Positions 1 through 11,156 of a stretch of 64,000 nucleotides of DNA are shown here, piece by piece. Below the pieces are notes generated by a model. The model saw nothing but the letters and a program-made list of their open reading frames with translations, ran no database searches and was not told where the DNA came from. Positions within the stretch are counted from its first letter, which is position 1. The number at the start of each line of letters is the position of its first letter. Source of the stretch: Owenia fusiformis (Eukaryota; Annelida; Polychaeta; Sabellida; Oweniidae). The position numbers and the translations under genes were made by a program. The stretch is from the NCBI GenBank assembly GCA_903813345.2, contig CAIIXF020000006.1:26605936-26669935 (forward strand). The letters run 5' to 3'.

Positions 1-360
1 CTTACAATGTAATATGTGTGAAAATTTGAAGTAAATCTGTTTGGTTTTCCTGAAATCGTGATGACAAGATTTATCTTTAAACTTCCAAGATGGCTGCCAG
101 AATGCAAGATGGCCACCGAAAAAATAATGAGGTCTAGGACTTTTTACCATGTTACATGTGTGAACATTTGAAGTACATCTGTTATGTGGTTTTTGTGGAA
201 TCGCGATGACAATATTCATCTGAAAAAAATTCCAAGATGGCCGCCAGAATGCAAGATGGCCACTGCAAAGTTAATCAGCTCTAGAACTTCTTACCATGTA
301 ACATGTGTGAAAATTTGAAGTAAATCCGTCTAATGGTTTACCTTGAATCGTGATGACAAG
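1..360. repeat. Tandem repeat, ~148-bp unit, about 2.4 copies
   Basis: Three successive blocks share the order ACATGTGTGAA...TTTGAAGTA, then ATCGTGATGACAA, then CCAAGATGGC(T/C)GCCAG and GCAAGATGGCCAC, at a spacing of about 148 bases. The third block breaks off after the GTGATGACAAG motif near 360. It probably lies in the TNNI3K intron upstream of the first visible exon. Short ORFs across its edge are not supported as genes. Confidence 0.75.
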
Positions 361-799
361 AAAGTGAGACTTCAGAATGCCACCTTGTCTAACCCCGTTT
401 TGGTGCCTTTTGCCCCTGTTTACATCAATAGAAGAGGTGTTTTCTTTAAGAGGGAAGTCTGTTCTTTCAAACGGTACAATCAGTTTATGCGGGAAAGTAC
501 CGGACAACAAAACCCCTTTTCTAGAGCCCTTTTGGAAATCAGATCGGGGACTAATATGGTTTTATATAGAGTAACCTTTAACTAAGCTAAGAGAATGAAG
601 AACAACCTACGTGCTATAATGGCACAATAAGGAATGTTTAAAATCCATGTGATAGAAAACTGAACTGAATGTTCAAATCTTTGATATCCACTTAGTCAAG
701 GTATGAACTTGAGCAATAGAAAGCATGAGAGCAAAAAAAGACATCGTAAATAAAATATACAAAACTCATGACTCATTTATCTTGATTGTGTGATTTTAG

Positions 800-3700
800 A
801 GAAAATAGACGTTCTTCACCTTCGTGCCAATATCCCACACAATCTGCAAGTGTTGTTTACAGACATTGAGCTCATGGAACCTATTGGCAGTGGCTCATTT
901 GGCTGTGTGCATAAAGGAAAATTCAGGGGGAAAATTTGTGCTGTAAAAAGGTAGAGCCTAGATTCCTTAAAAACTTTTTTTTAACCCTTTGGCAGTTGCT
1001 TGTCTGGCTGTGTAAATCAATGAAAATTCAGGATGAAAATATGAACTGTAAAAAGGTAGAACCCTAGATTTCTTTTAAAACTTTTTATTAACCCTTTGGC
1101 AGTGGCTTGTTTGGCTGTGTTCATAGGAAATTCAGGGGGAAAATGTGTGCTAACTTTTTTAAATCTTTGGCTGTGCTGTATTGATGTTTTGGATGACCCA
1201 TGCCCAATTTATTTAGAAAACAGTCTATGAACTCTCAAAATAATATATATAATTCTATTTACATGATGTACAGGGTGGTCCAAAAAAAATTGGAACATTT
1301 GTTAATTGACCGCAAAACCTTTATTTTTCTTCTAAAATGTACCAAACTTTTACTGAGCATAGTTCAGTCACTTATTTATCTGATGTAAAGTTTATATGTG
1401 AAAACCACAAAGTTAATGCATTAAAATAGTCAATGTTTGATAGGACCCCCTTTTCTTAAATATACACTTGTCAATTCCGCGGCTACTTTTTCAGGTATTA
1501 TTTATTTCAAAGCATTAATGCACATGTTAATTGCTATAAATATTTTATAAAATCATATTCAGTTGACAAAGAGTATTTACATCTGGGGTTTGCCAGAAAA
1601 ATATTGTGTTAACTTAAACTTAAATAAACAATACCCAAAATGATCATTTCCATTTAAGAGTAGGGAAAAAGGAACATGTCAGAGGTGAGCGATTGCATAA
1701 CCCTCACAGCTACTCAAGTGACAAAAGAATTGTTCCCACTTTTCAGTAAAGGCAAAACTGACCATGGCCAGTTATTCACATTAAAAACCAATGCTAAGCA
1801 CACATACAGTGTATAATATATATATAATATACCATTTGTGTTCTCTCTATGATATTGATAGACATATTAATATATCCAATGGATATAATTCATATCAGAA
1901 CAATTAAGGGGAGGGGGCTTCATTTACCAGTCAAATCAGACTGCCCTGGCCTCTTTCTGGAGAATATTCAATCAGTAATACACCCAACAATAGCAGGCGC
2001 GTATCGTCATGTACGCAAAATACGCCCAGGCGTACTGTTTGAATTTGAAAAAATATTTTGAAAAAACATGAAATACAGTATTTTTCTATTTTACTGTTAT
2101 TTTCTTTGATGATGTGTAAACCTTTGTTGTACAAGTGTATTAACACTGAAAAAGTTCTCGATTCCCTCATTGTCATTCACTGTTTTCGTGATTCAAAGAT
2201 TCAAATTTTTTCGTGATTCAAAGAGTTGTGTCATTCTTGTACGCTTCTTCAAGGCCGTATGGGGTATGATGGCGAATCCCGGTAGAGTACACGCTCAAAA
2301 TCAGCAAATTCAGTACGTTTTAACCTGAGTATCACTTGACATTATTGAATGTAAGAAGTAATTTAATCATTTAAACCGTACGATAAGTGGATTTAGCTTT
2401 AACTACATTGATTAAGCCAATAAAGCCCTTATGTGTTGAGCATTTCCAAACTCGCACGACCTTGTGCAGACGACTTTCTCTATTTTCGTCTGGTGTAGTG
2501 TTTTTATTTTTGGGGGCCTGTAATTCACGGGTTACTAATCAATTAATTAATACCACGTCTATTGCAGAAATGGCCCCAGCTATGGCAACATTATCGATGC
2601 AAATTCATTAAGGGAGTGTATTACTTCTGTAGAGAGAAAACAAACTCTCATTGAGGGTGTTTGGCCAAAAAATCATACGCCAAAAATTGCATTCATCTTC
2701 ACACATTATTCATCCACATACGGGGGCGTACCCTTGCAAAATGACCACGATACGCGCCTGAATAGCCATCAAAATATGCTTGATACTCATGAATTTGGGT
2801 AAAAAATGTTAAATATGTTACTAGATTTGATCTTCCAAGGCAAACAAATAGAAAGTTTGATCAAGCTGAAATTTTTAATTGAGATGGCTTGGACAAAACA
2901 AACGAACAGCAAACTAATTGAATATTTACAAATCTGAGCCCCAGGCTTCAACTTGTAAGTCAGGAGAAGAGGGGTCATATCAAATATCGACTAGTTTAAT
3001 GCATTAACTTTGAGGTTTTCACCTATAAACTTTACATCAGATAAATAAGTGACTGAACTATGCTCAGTAAAAGTTTGGTACATTTTAGAAGAAAAATAAA
3101 GGTTTTGCGTTCAATTAACAAATGTTCCAATTTTTTTTGGACCACCCTGTATATTCTCCAGATATCGTGCCAGTACATTTGGTGCCAAGTCAGATGTTGA
3201 TATGTTCTGTAGAGAAGTCTCAATTCTGTCCCAGTTACATAGTTCATATGTGATCAAGTTTGTAGCGGCTGTACTTGATGACCCTAGTGTGAGTATATTA
3301 GGAAGAGTCCCATGCAATTTGGAACAGAGAACAAATTTTATAATAAGAACCATATATTTACTCTAAAACCTGAACCATTCTATTAGATTACCATGTTGAA
3401 AACTTAAAATGTGAAATAATTAAAATTGAAATAATTTTGGCTGTCTGATTGGGTTTTTGATAAGACATGTTTAACTAAATATACTGTAGAATTTTTATTG
3501 CACCCTTGCGCCGGTTGATAAGTGCGCGTTGCACTTAATTTGGTCTCCTCATTTCCAGGCAAATTCGGGGATGTTTTCTTTGAATGATTAGTTGTTGAGC
3601 ATTCTGGGTAAATGTTAAGGTGACCATTTTGGGTGTCCCATACCAAAACCTGTCCATTATGTCCAAGGGTGTGATACTGTTTAACCTGTCTTTTTTACAG

Positions 3701-6401
3701 CAATTTGCCATCATTACTGAGTTTGTCTCTGGTGGCTCCCTCTTCAGTATACTACATGAGCAGAAAAGGTAACACTGATTCATTTGTTCTTTCTGTAGGA
3801 TGATGAAATTTTGTATTTAGTAAGATATTAACATGTGTCAAGTATGTGTCAAATAAATAGGTGAATGAGGGAAATGAGAATGCACATATTTTTCACACAA
3901 TTTTTATTATTTGAGGCCTTTAAATGCAGTGATTGATTAGATGGGGAAGAGACCATGTGACATTGTTTCCTTACATATAAGATCATAGTTTTTGATATTT
4001 GGGATATGTTTTTCTTACAGCTGTTATCTTAAATTTTTAATTTCTTGCTCTGTTTTGTAACACAAAAATTCTGACAGTGTTTTTATTGTACCTAAAAAAG
4101 GTACGGTATTGTCATCAACTTGGTGGGTGGCGACATCTCACTTTTCTTGTCATTGTGATTTTCTTAACGGAATTACTTCACATTTTTGTAATTATTCATA
4201 TTTGTAGGCTCATTGATTTGCATTCCAAGCTGACTATATCACTAGATGTTGCCAAAGGAATGGACTACTTACACACCCTACCACAGCCGATTATACACAG
4301 AGACCTTAACAGTCATAATATTTTACTCACAGAGAATGGCCATGCTGTAGTGGCAGACTTTGGAGGTATGTACTTACTCTATACTTGAATGATTTAGTCT
4401 CCAGTACCATTCTGGGTGATATTTAAGTGGAACACTTTTGGTACCTCTAAAAAATGTTCCACTTTGAAGGTGTTCCCCTTATAGCGGTTAATTAAACGTT
4501 AAGTCAGTTGGCCTTGGGGCTCTGAAAAGTGTGCGACTAACAGAGGTGTTCTACTTCTAGAGATATTTCCATTTTTCAAGTTTCACATTACTTCCATTGT
4601 CCTTTTTTTAGGCAAAATTATCCTCAGATATCCAAAACCTAATATCATGTTTTATGTATTACTGTCCGGGAACTACCATTCAGTAATCAGTGGGAGATTT
4701 GGAAGATACTTATGTGCTTTTATAATGTGGTATATACTGTACCCATCATATCTCTTCTGTTGGAGTACTAGTAGTAGATCTTCATCAGGATAAATCTGAT
4801 ATCCAACTTGACTTATAATTATATTTTTCATTTAGAATATATGAACATGTAGTTGTGGAAGATTTTTGATGTATAAGTGAACACTTTGGGTATTAAATTT
4901 AAAATTTATTTCAGAGTCCAGATTTCTTAGCTCAAGAGAAGGAATGGTCCAAGATGACAATATGACCAAACAACCTGGGGTAAGAATTAAATGACCAACA
5001 AACAACCTTGCATAGGTATTATATAGTGAATTAAATGACCAACAAACAGCCTTGCATAGGTATTATAAAGTGAATTAAATGACCAACAAACAGCCTTGCA
5101 TAGGTATTATAAAGTGAATTAAATGACCAACAAACAACCTTGCATAGGTATTATAAAGTGAATTAAATGACCAACAAACAGCCTTGCATAGGTATTATAT
5201 AGTGAATTAAATGACCAACAAACAACCTTGCATAAGTATAACATAGTGAATTAAATACAGAGAAGGCTATATACTTTTGGTCTCTGAACAGCCTGGATTA
5301 ATCAATTATATCACAAATAACCTCGATACTTACTATTATTTTGCCAAACAATATATTAGTTTAAGCATTAACAAATTCATTTGTGGTTGCTTTATCATTT
5401 AAAGCTACAATTTCAGGCATAATGCTTCATTTAACATTGATTTATTTATATTGCAGAATTTGCGTTGGATGGCTCCTGAGATTTTTACACAGTGTACCAA
5501 ATATAGTATCAAGGCTGATATGTTTAGCTATGCCTTATGTATCTGGGAACTTCTAGCAGGAGAGCTGCCATTTGCTCATCTCAAGCCAGGTAAAAATACA
5601 GTCCCAGCAAGTTTCAGTTGATGGTTCAGGCCCGTAAGACACTTTTCTCCAAGGGGGGTGCGGTTTTTAGCTTACTAAAGAGAATATAAAATTGTCAATT
5701 TTTTGGCCGCGAAAATCAAATCGTGTAAGTCAGAGGGGGGGGGGGAGGGGGGCTCAGTTACTCCCTATATTGGTTTGGAATTAACAAATGCAACTTCCAA
5801 AAGTTCCAATTGTTTTGTGGGGGGTGTGAGGAGTGGTCCACTCTCCCTAGAAAATTTTACAGTTTTGAGATGCTATTTGGTGCTTTCTGGGCACTTTCAA
5901 AGTGTATGTTTCCAAGTAGTACGCCACCACCATGGGAATAAGAGTTGAGTGAATAAAAAACCGAGCATTCAGGGGGGTCTCCCCCAGGAAAATTTTGAAA
6001 TTTGGTTGTATTTGGAGCGAATTTGCAACCATCTGGTACGCCTGTGCGTTATGAGTCAATAAGAAAAATGTGTATTTTTTCAAATTCTTTTGGGGGTGTC
6101 AAAGTGGATGAGAGGGTGAAGTGGGATGTGGTGCCAGTAGGGGAGCAAGGGGTTGTCCCCCAGAAACATTGACCATATCAAGGTGCTATTTGATGATGTC
6201 TGGGCACTTAAAAATGTCTGAGACAATACATGAAATTCAGAATATTTTCTTTTGTTTTGTGGGTGAGGGGTGGCTAACTCTCCTAGAAAATTTTACAATT
6301 TAAAGATGATATTTGGTGCTTCTGGGCACTTTTAAAGTGTATTAGTCAGTAAAAACATTGAAAAATAATCACAATTTTTTTCAAGTTTTGGGGGTGTTAA
6401 A

Positions 6402-6433
<32 letters not shown>

Positions 6434-9400
6434 GCCAGAGGGGGAGGTGGGGCTGGGGTGCCAGAGGGGGAGCAAGTGTTTGTCCCCCATATCAAAATTT
6501 ACAATATCAAGGTGCTATTCGATGAAGTTTGGGCACTTTAAAAGTGTCTGTGCCTAAAAGTGCCTATTTCCCAAGAAACTTTTACAATTTTAAGATGCTA
6601 TTTGGTGCTTTCTGGGCACTTTAGTCAATAAAGTCAATAAAAAAAATTTGAAATTTTTTTTTTGGGGGGGGGGGGCTGCCAGAGGGGAGGTGGAGTGGGG
6701 ATGCCAGAGGGCGAGTAAGTGTTAGTCTTCCAGAATCATAAACTTTATCAAGGATGATGATGATGTCTGGGCAATTTAAAAGTGTCTGAAACAGTACATA
6801 AAACAAATTCAGAACTTTTCCATTGTTTTGTTTGGGGTGTGAGGGGTGGCCTACTCCCCCTAGAAAATTTTACAATTTTACAACGCTATCTGGTGCTTTC
6901 TGGGCACTTTCAAAGTGTATGAGTCAATTAAAGAATTTGAGAAAATCACAATTTTTTTTTTTGGGGGGGGGGGTCAAGGGGGGGGGGGCGCCAGAGGGGG
7001 GGGGTCTATGAAAGTGCAAGATACAAGAGGGGGAGCAAGTCCCCCAAAAACACTAACTATATCAAGGAGCTATTTTATGATGTCTGGGCACTTTAAAAGT
7101 GTCTGAGACAAAACACTAAAATAAATTAAGAACTTTTCCATTGTTTTGTGGGGGTGTGAGGGGTGGCCAATACCCCTAGAAAATTTTACAATTTTAAGAT
7201 GCTATTTGGTGCTTTCTGGGTACTTTCAAAGTGTATGAGTCAATGAAAAAAAAATTACAAAAAAAATATTAAAAAAAAAATTTTTTTCAATTTTTTTTTC
7301 AAATTTATTTTGGGGGGTGACAAAGGGGGGTGCGGTCGCACCCATCGCACCCCCCCATCTGACGGCCCTGTGGTTAGAAAATAAAAACAATTTATTTTCA
7401 TCATAACAAGTTTATTTCCCAAAAGCTTTAAATGAGATGTGATGAATGCAAAGCTCATCTGAAATTAATAAAGAAAAAATAATTTAAATTACATTTACTA
7501 TTAGAGATCTTAGTACTACTTAACCAATTAAGCCGATGACACTTGTTGAGGGGCATTATTGTACAAGTACCAGATATCTAAATAAAAATTTCTAAAAATA
7601 CTACAAGTAAAGAACTGTACTTAGAATATGAATAATTGTTTTGCTAAAAATACTTCAAATATGGAACAATATGATTTATCAATAGAATATTAATTAATAA
7701 TAGATGCTTTATGTGTGTCATGGATTTTTTCAGCGGCAGCAGCGGCAGAGATGGCATATAGGAACACCAGACCTCCTATAGCAATAACCTTTCCTAAACC
7801 AATCATAAGCCTGTTGCAGAAAGCTTGGCATGCAAATCCAGAGGTATGGAGAATATGTCGTTCCCATATATCCTGCCACTTTAGTTATATCAGAAAAACT
7901 ATGATATTTGGCTTAATTGATGATGTCATTGGTTGTAGGTAGAAATCTGACCATACAAAAACAGGATCAACTTCTTGCTAATTTCAAAAATTACAACCTA
8001 TGACATCACCAAGCTAGGCAATATATCAAAGGTTTCCTGATGTGTCAAAAGGTGGCAGGATGTTTCGGACAGCTCTATTAAGAGAAAAGTCGTTAAATTC
8101 AAAGATAATTGAATAAGTACTGGTTCACTGAACACTGTCCGGTGAATTTCAATACGGATGCATTTATAATTTAGCTGGCTTTAGGAGAATTAAATGACCG
8201 TTAAAATTGATAAAGCAAATTGTCCAGGTACTTTAATATGAGCTAGTGTCTGACTATTTCTCATCCCATCACATAATATACATCAATTAAGGTCTCCATA
8301 TATGCTCCATATATATATTATATATGATTTATATTTAGTAAAACCTGTCTATGTGGAACACCTTTCTTTTGGTATCTCTTAAAGTGTTCCACTTAGGAGG
8401 TGTTCCACTTATAGAGGTTCATTTCACATTTAGTCATCTGGTGTTGCGACTCTGAAGTGTTCCACTAACAGAGGTGTTCCACTTGTACAGGTGTTCCACT
8501 TTACATGTTTCACTGTAATACAAGTATGAAGCAAAATATATATTTGTTCCAGGACCGTCCAGAGTTTAGTAGCAGTATCCCTATATTGGAGATGTGTAAG
8601 GAATCTCAAGCTGTGGCAATGCTTAGTAATTCAGCACAGGTGTGTGCCATTAGTGCAAGTTTTTTTTTTATTAAATATATTTACTCTAAAAAGGTTTCAT
8701 ACATATTGCTAACAGTTGACACTCTAATAAGTGTATCAGTGTGAATAAACTTAATTTGTACTCTGGGTCACATGGTCACATAGTCAAAGTCTCTCATTAA
8801 ATTCAGCAAGTTAAATATTGTGTTTGTCTGAATAAAATACACTCCACTATGATTCGCTTTATTGTACCCAGACTTCATGCTGCTGAAGAAATTATTTTGT
8901 TTCTTTTGGAAATGTTTAAATGTTAGTTTTTTGAGATCGTAATGTAATTTGACACATACAGTTATGTATTCCCAATCGTGAGAAATTATTCTTTGAATCA
9001 CAAATATGAAAACAATTGTGTAGAATTATAGTAAGAAAAACACTATATATGAGTAAAACAATGAGGTAAAGCATTTAGAAACAATGACCTGTCCATCCAC
9101 CTTCAGGACCAGGAACCATTATTACAATCCAAATACCAAAAGAGCATGAAGTCAAATGTGTTACATTGTCTTTCCTCACATAGATGGAGACGTTTACAAT
9201 AAGTACTTCCCATTGTGCACCAGAGGAGGATGAAGAAGAGGATGATGGGAGATCCACACCTCCTTTGGCAGGACACGTGTCTGCCATGCGTACACGTTGG
9301 GAGCTAGAAGCTTCGAAGAACAGGTAAGAACAACAGTCATACTCTTTTGTTCTAATTTTACATTCAATAATTTTAACTATGACCCGTGTAAAATAGTGTA

Positions 9401-9919
9401 AAATATTGATCTGAGTCCTTAATATTCGAAGATGATGTTCTGAAATCTGGGACTATCTAGTGGTGTTCGCATTTCAAAATATTGATCTGAGTCCTTAATA
9501 TTCGAAGATGATGTTCTGAAATCTGGGACTATCTACTGGTGTTCGCATTTCAAAATATTCCAAGGTGGAAGTCAAAAATGTGATTGAAAAATGCGTTCAC
9601 TTGAGATGTGTTCAGAAAAGAGAGTTGTGTAATTACGCCAAGAGAATTTAGTTTATGTTTTCTAAAAGAGACAACATGATCGACGTATTATTTTTTGTTC
9701 AATAGTGGGGTTCCGGTTGATGAGTTGAGACGAAGGATCCCTTACTTACAGCTAGACAAAAATGGCTATGTATCGGACCCCTTAAGCACACTACGAATGC
9801 CTTTAATGCCGAGTGGATCCATACCAGAACCACCTCCACTACCTTCATCACCAACATCTTTGAATCTTGCAGTGTCAGAATTACTTCAGGAAAAGACAAA
9901 ATTCCCGGAGGAGAAATGA
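800..9919 (+). CDS. TNNI3K-like serine/threonine kinase (TKL group), 3' ten exons, 5' end outside window
   Basis: Exons by GT-AG boundaries and reading phase: 800-950, 3162-3288, 3701-3768, 4208-4365, 4915-4979, 5457-5589, 7734-7843, 8553-8639, 9184-9323, 9706-9919. All phases join without a break and give 416 residues to TGA. The kinase domain is complete: glycine loop GSGSFGCV, catalytic lysine in CAVKR, helix-C glutamate in [16 protein letters not shown] loop, DFG and RWMAPE. The motifs [37 protein letters not shown] and the C-terminal DKNGYVSDP are what I recall of vertebrate TNNI3K (cardiac ankyrin-repeat kinase), so orthology is likely. The family has N-terminal ankyrin repeats, which would be upstream of the window. 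A linker at 9184-9323 is rich in Glu/Asp (EEDEEEDD). All catalytic residues are present, so it should be active. Least certain is the 9184 exon boundary; its AG acceptor and phase fit, but the linker is poorly conserved. Confidence 0.93.
878..1165 (+). repeat. Partial tandem duplication of the kinase glycine-loop exon (pseudo-exon copies)
   Basis: The 3' half of the 800-950 exon plus its donor and the first intron bases (about 878-982) is repeated, diverged, at about 983-1089 and again, truncated, at about 1090-1165, a period near 106 bases. The second copy keeps the AAAAAGGTAGA donor context but changes the glycine loop and reads into TGA. The third lacks the lysine and donor segment. They are therefore non-coding relics inside the intron. 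Confidence 0.8.
1271..3149. mobile_element. Tc1/mariner-type non-autonomous element with ~160-bp inverted ends
   Basis: The left end CAGGGTGGTCCAAAAAAAAT (1271 onward) is repeated in reverse complement ending at 3149. Near-identity of the two ends extends about 160 bases (about 1271-1432 against 2990-3149). The element is flanked by TA on both sides (1269-1270 and 3150-3151), as expected for TA target duplication by Tc1/mariner transposases. No transposase reading frame remains; ORFs in the ends are just the repeated inverted termini. Its right end lies 12 bases upstream of the TNNI3K exon at 3162. Confidence 0.88.
1994..2760. mobile_element. Small DNA transposon nested in the mariner-type element
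   Basis: Perfect 14-base inverted ends CAGGCGCGTATCGT (1994-2007) and its reverse complement (2747-2760) are flanked by a direct repeat AATAG (1989-1993 and 2761-2765), a 5-bp target duplication. Weaker end similarity (TACGCCC blocks) continues inward. The interior has no recognisable transposase. I cannot assign the superfamily. Confidence 0.75.
4407..4575. repeat. Dispersed GTTCCAC/GAACAC repeat, copy 1
   Basis: A run of GGAACACTTTTGGTACC, TGTTCCACTTT, GGTGTTCCCCTTATAGCGG and AACAGAGGTGTTCTACTTCTAG occurs in the same order in the copy at 8335-8520, so the two are diverged copies of one dispersed sequence. It lies in a TNNI3K intron. No target duplication is visible. Confidence 0.6.
4984..5256. 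repeat. 44-bp minisatellite, six copies plus a partial
   Basis: Units begin GAATTAAATGACC at 4984, 5028, 5072, 5116, 5160 and 5204, with a partial at 5248. The array starts four bases inside the intron, directly after the donor of the exon ending at 4979. Copies differ by a few bases (CAACC/CAGCC; TATAGT/AAAGT). Confidence 0.92.
5627..7370. mobile_element. 1.74-kb element of ~300-bp tandem units with poly-G tracts, inside a TNNI3K intron
   Basis: The left end CAGGCCCGT (5627) faces the right end ACGGCCCTG (to 7370) as imperfect inverted ends, and both are flanked by TGGTT (5622-5626, 7371-7375), a likely 5-bp target duplication. Inside are three to four tandem units containing GAAAATTTTACA, GGTGCTTTCTGGGCACTTTC and GATGTCTGGGCACTTTAAA, alternating with G-rich stretches. 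It is non-coding; reading frames in it are low-complexity. The superfamily is not determined. The left end CAGGCCCGTA is shared with the short element at 57,556. Confidence 0.7.
6402..6432 (+). repeat. 31-base poly-G run
   Basis: An uninterrupted run of 31 G within the 5627-7370 element, with other G runs of 8-13 near 5738, 6664, 6963 and 7000. Such a tract can form G-quadruplex structure in the G-rich strand (transcribed RNA sense for TNNI3K). Its length in an assembly is uncertain. Confidence 0.9.
8335..8520. repeat. Dispersed GTTCCAC/GAACAC repeat, copy 2
   Basis: It begins TAAAACCTGTCTATGTGGAAC and carries repeated GGTGTTCCACTT modules. It matches 4407-4575 in module order and resembles AAAACCTGTCTCAGTGAACAC at 31,256. 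It ends about 30 bases before the TNNI3K acceptor at 8552. Probably an old transposon fragment. Confidence 0.6.
9401..9552. repeat. 76-bp tandem duplication
   Basis: Two consecutive copies beginning AAATATTGATCTGAG (9401 and 9477) run to GTGTTCGCATTTC. They differ at almost no positions (TCTAGTGG against TCTACTGG), so the duplication is recent. It sits in the last TNNI3K intron. Confidence 0.93.
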
Positions 9920-10530
9920 GACCTCTTATGGGAGAAGTGCAATATTGAACAATAGAAACATCACTTATACTCCTATACATGTAAATGGAATCTCTGTTTT
10001 ATAGCTCATGAAGTCTTGGGCTGTTGTATGGGCAGCGATTGGCAGCAACGAGACAAGAAAACCTCATCCATTTAAGATTTAACACAAATTTCTTGAAAAT
10101 ACAAGAGTAAATCTGTTGTACAGTCATCTTGAATTTTCTAGATATTTCTCAATACATCTTAAAATCATAAAACTTTAGATACTTTTGATCGTTCAGAATT
10201 GTATAGCTTTTAGAGGGCATCAAATACTAAAGTTGGGTAACTTTTTACCTTGTTTATCTTGACTAATATCGCAATTTCTTGACATCTTGAAACTATTAAA
10301 GGATTCATTTCAAATTGATTGAGGATACTTTGCACAAAGGTATTTAGACCTGATTACAAGACGTGGGGTCGTGCTGCAAATTCTACTCCTCAACTGCGAT
10401 ATTTATACGAATTATCACCATATATTGGCTCACATTTTTTACTTGATATTTTATAATTTATGTAATTGTAGAGTTTTGCTACTTTGTGCAATAATGTTTG
10501 ATTAATAAAACAAAAAATATTGATAATGAA
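9920..10530 (+). other. TNNI3K 3' untranslated region
   Basis: AT-rich sequence follows the TGA at 9917-9919 with no further coding signal. It ends at the AATAAA at 10503-10508, the first canonical polyadenylation hexamer seen after the stop. Confidence 0.6.
10503..10508 (+). terminator. Polyadenylation signal AATAAA, probably for TNNI3K
   Basis: AATAAA lies 584 bases after the stop codon and is followed by an A-rich then T/G-containing stretch, as expected for a cleavage site near 10,520-10,540. Confidence 0.55.
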
Positions 10531-10698
10531 TGTTCAAAAAGGCTGTTGGGTTTCACTTTTACTTGCTAGGGATTCAACAATTTATTGTACAATAATTCAG
10601 TTATTGTAACTTAGGGTATATTGTATAATTTTGCTGTATAATATTGCAGAAACAAATTAAACTGGAGAAGCAAATATCTTTGTATTATATTTTTAATG

Positions 10699-10704
10699 TT
10701 TATT
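10699..10704 (-). terminator. Candidate polyadenylation signal for the GH1 gene
   Basis: TTTATT on the + strand reads AATAAA on the - strand, about 450 bases after the GH1 stop. It makes the GH1 and TNNI3K transcripts converge with roughly 150 bases between their ends. I saw no closer AATAAA after the stop. Confidence 0.4.
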
Positions 10705-11156
10705 TGTTACTTTGAACATAAAAATGCAATCAGTACAGTACATGCGAAGCTACTCTTTCAATACCAAAGTCTGATATTTGGGTTTCTTTTACTTCACATA
10801 CGAGTCACACTTTGAGCTAAAAAAGGCTCTCTCCCACTAGACACACTGCATGGACCAAGTACGCATGGTATCGTGGTACGTACCGTGCTGTGTCGTGAAA
10901 TGAGTGATTCGATCCCTTTTTAGTACCACTATACAATCATCCTTTGGTGAAACCTCTTGCAAACGATCACTAGCACGTTTTTCTGTATACTATAAGGTCA
11001 TTCCATTTGCAAACAGTTTCTTGGTAGTTGGTTTGGTTAAATTATTTGTACTTGATACGCATCAGATAAATAAACAGTATGCTATAGTTTTCGTCTAAAT
11101 TAAATGTTTTGCAGTAAGCCTCTGACAGCCCCTAACTGCAAGTCCCGTACAAAGTT

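Noticed and set aside
3032-3247. 71-residue - strand frame ending like the 1,200-1,388 + strand frame
   Set aside because: Both are translations of the inverted ends of one transposon.
4077-4388. A 103-residue frame starting upstream of the HRD exon
   Set aside because: Its first 43 residues are intron translated through the acceptor; only 4208-4365 is exon, as shown by the AG at 4206-4207 and phase with the previous exon.
4984-5256. CRISPR-like array
   Set aside because: Units are contiguous 44-bp tandem copies without unique spacers, in an animal intron; it is a minisatellite.
9075-9287. 70-residue - strand frame with a serine run
   Set aside because: Antisense of the acidic TNNI3K linker exon; the serine run is the complement of Glu/Asp codons.
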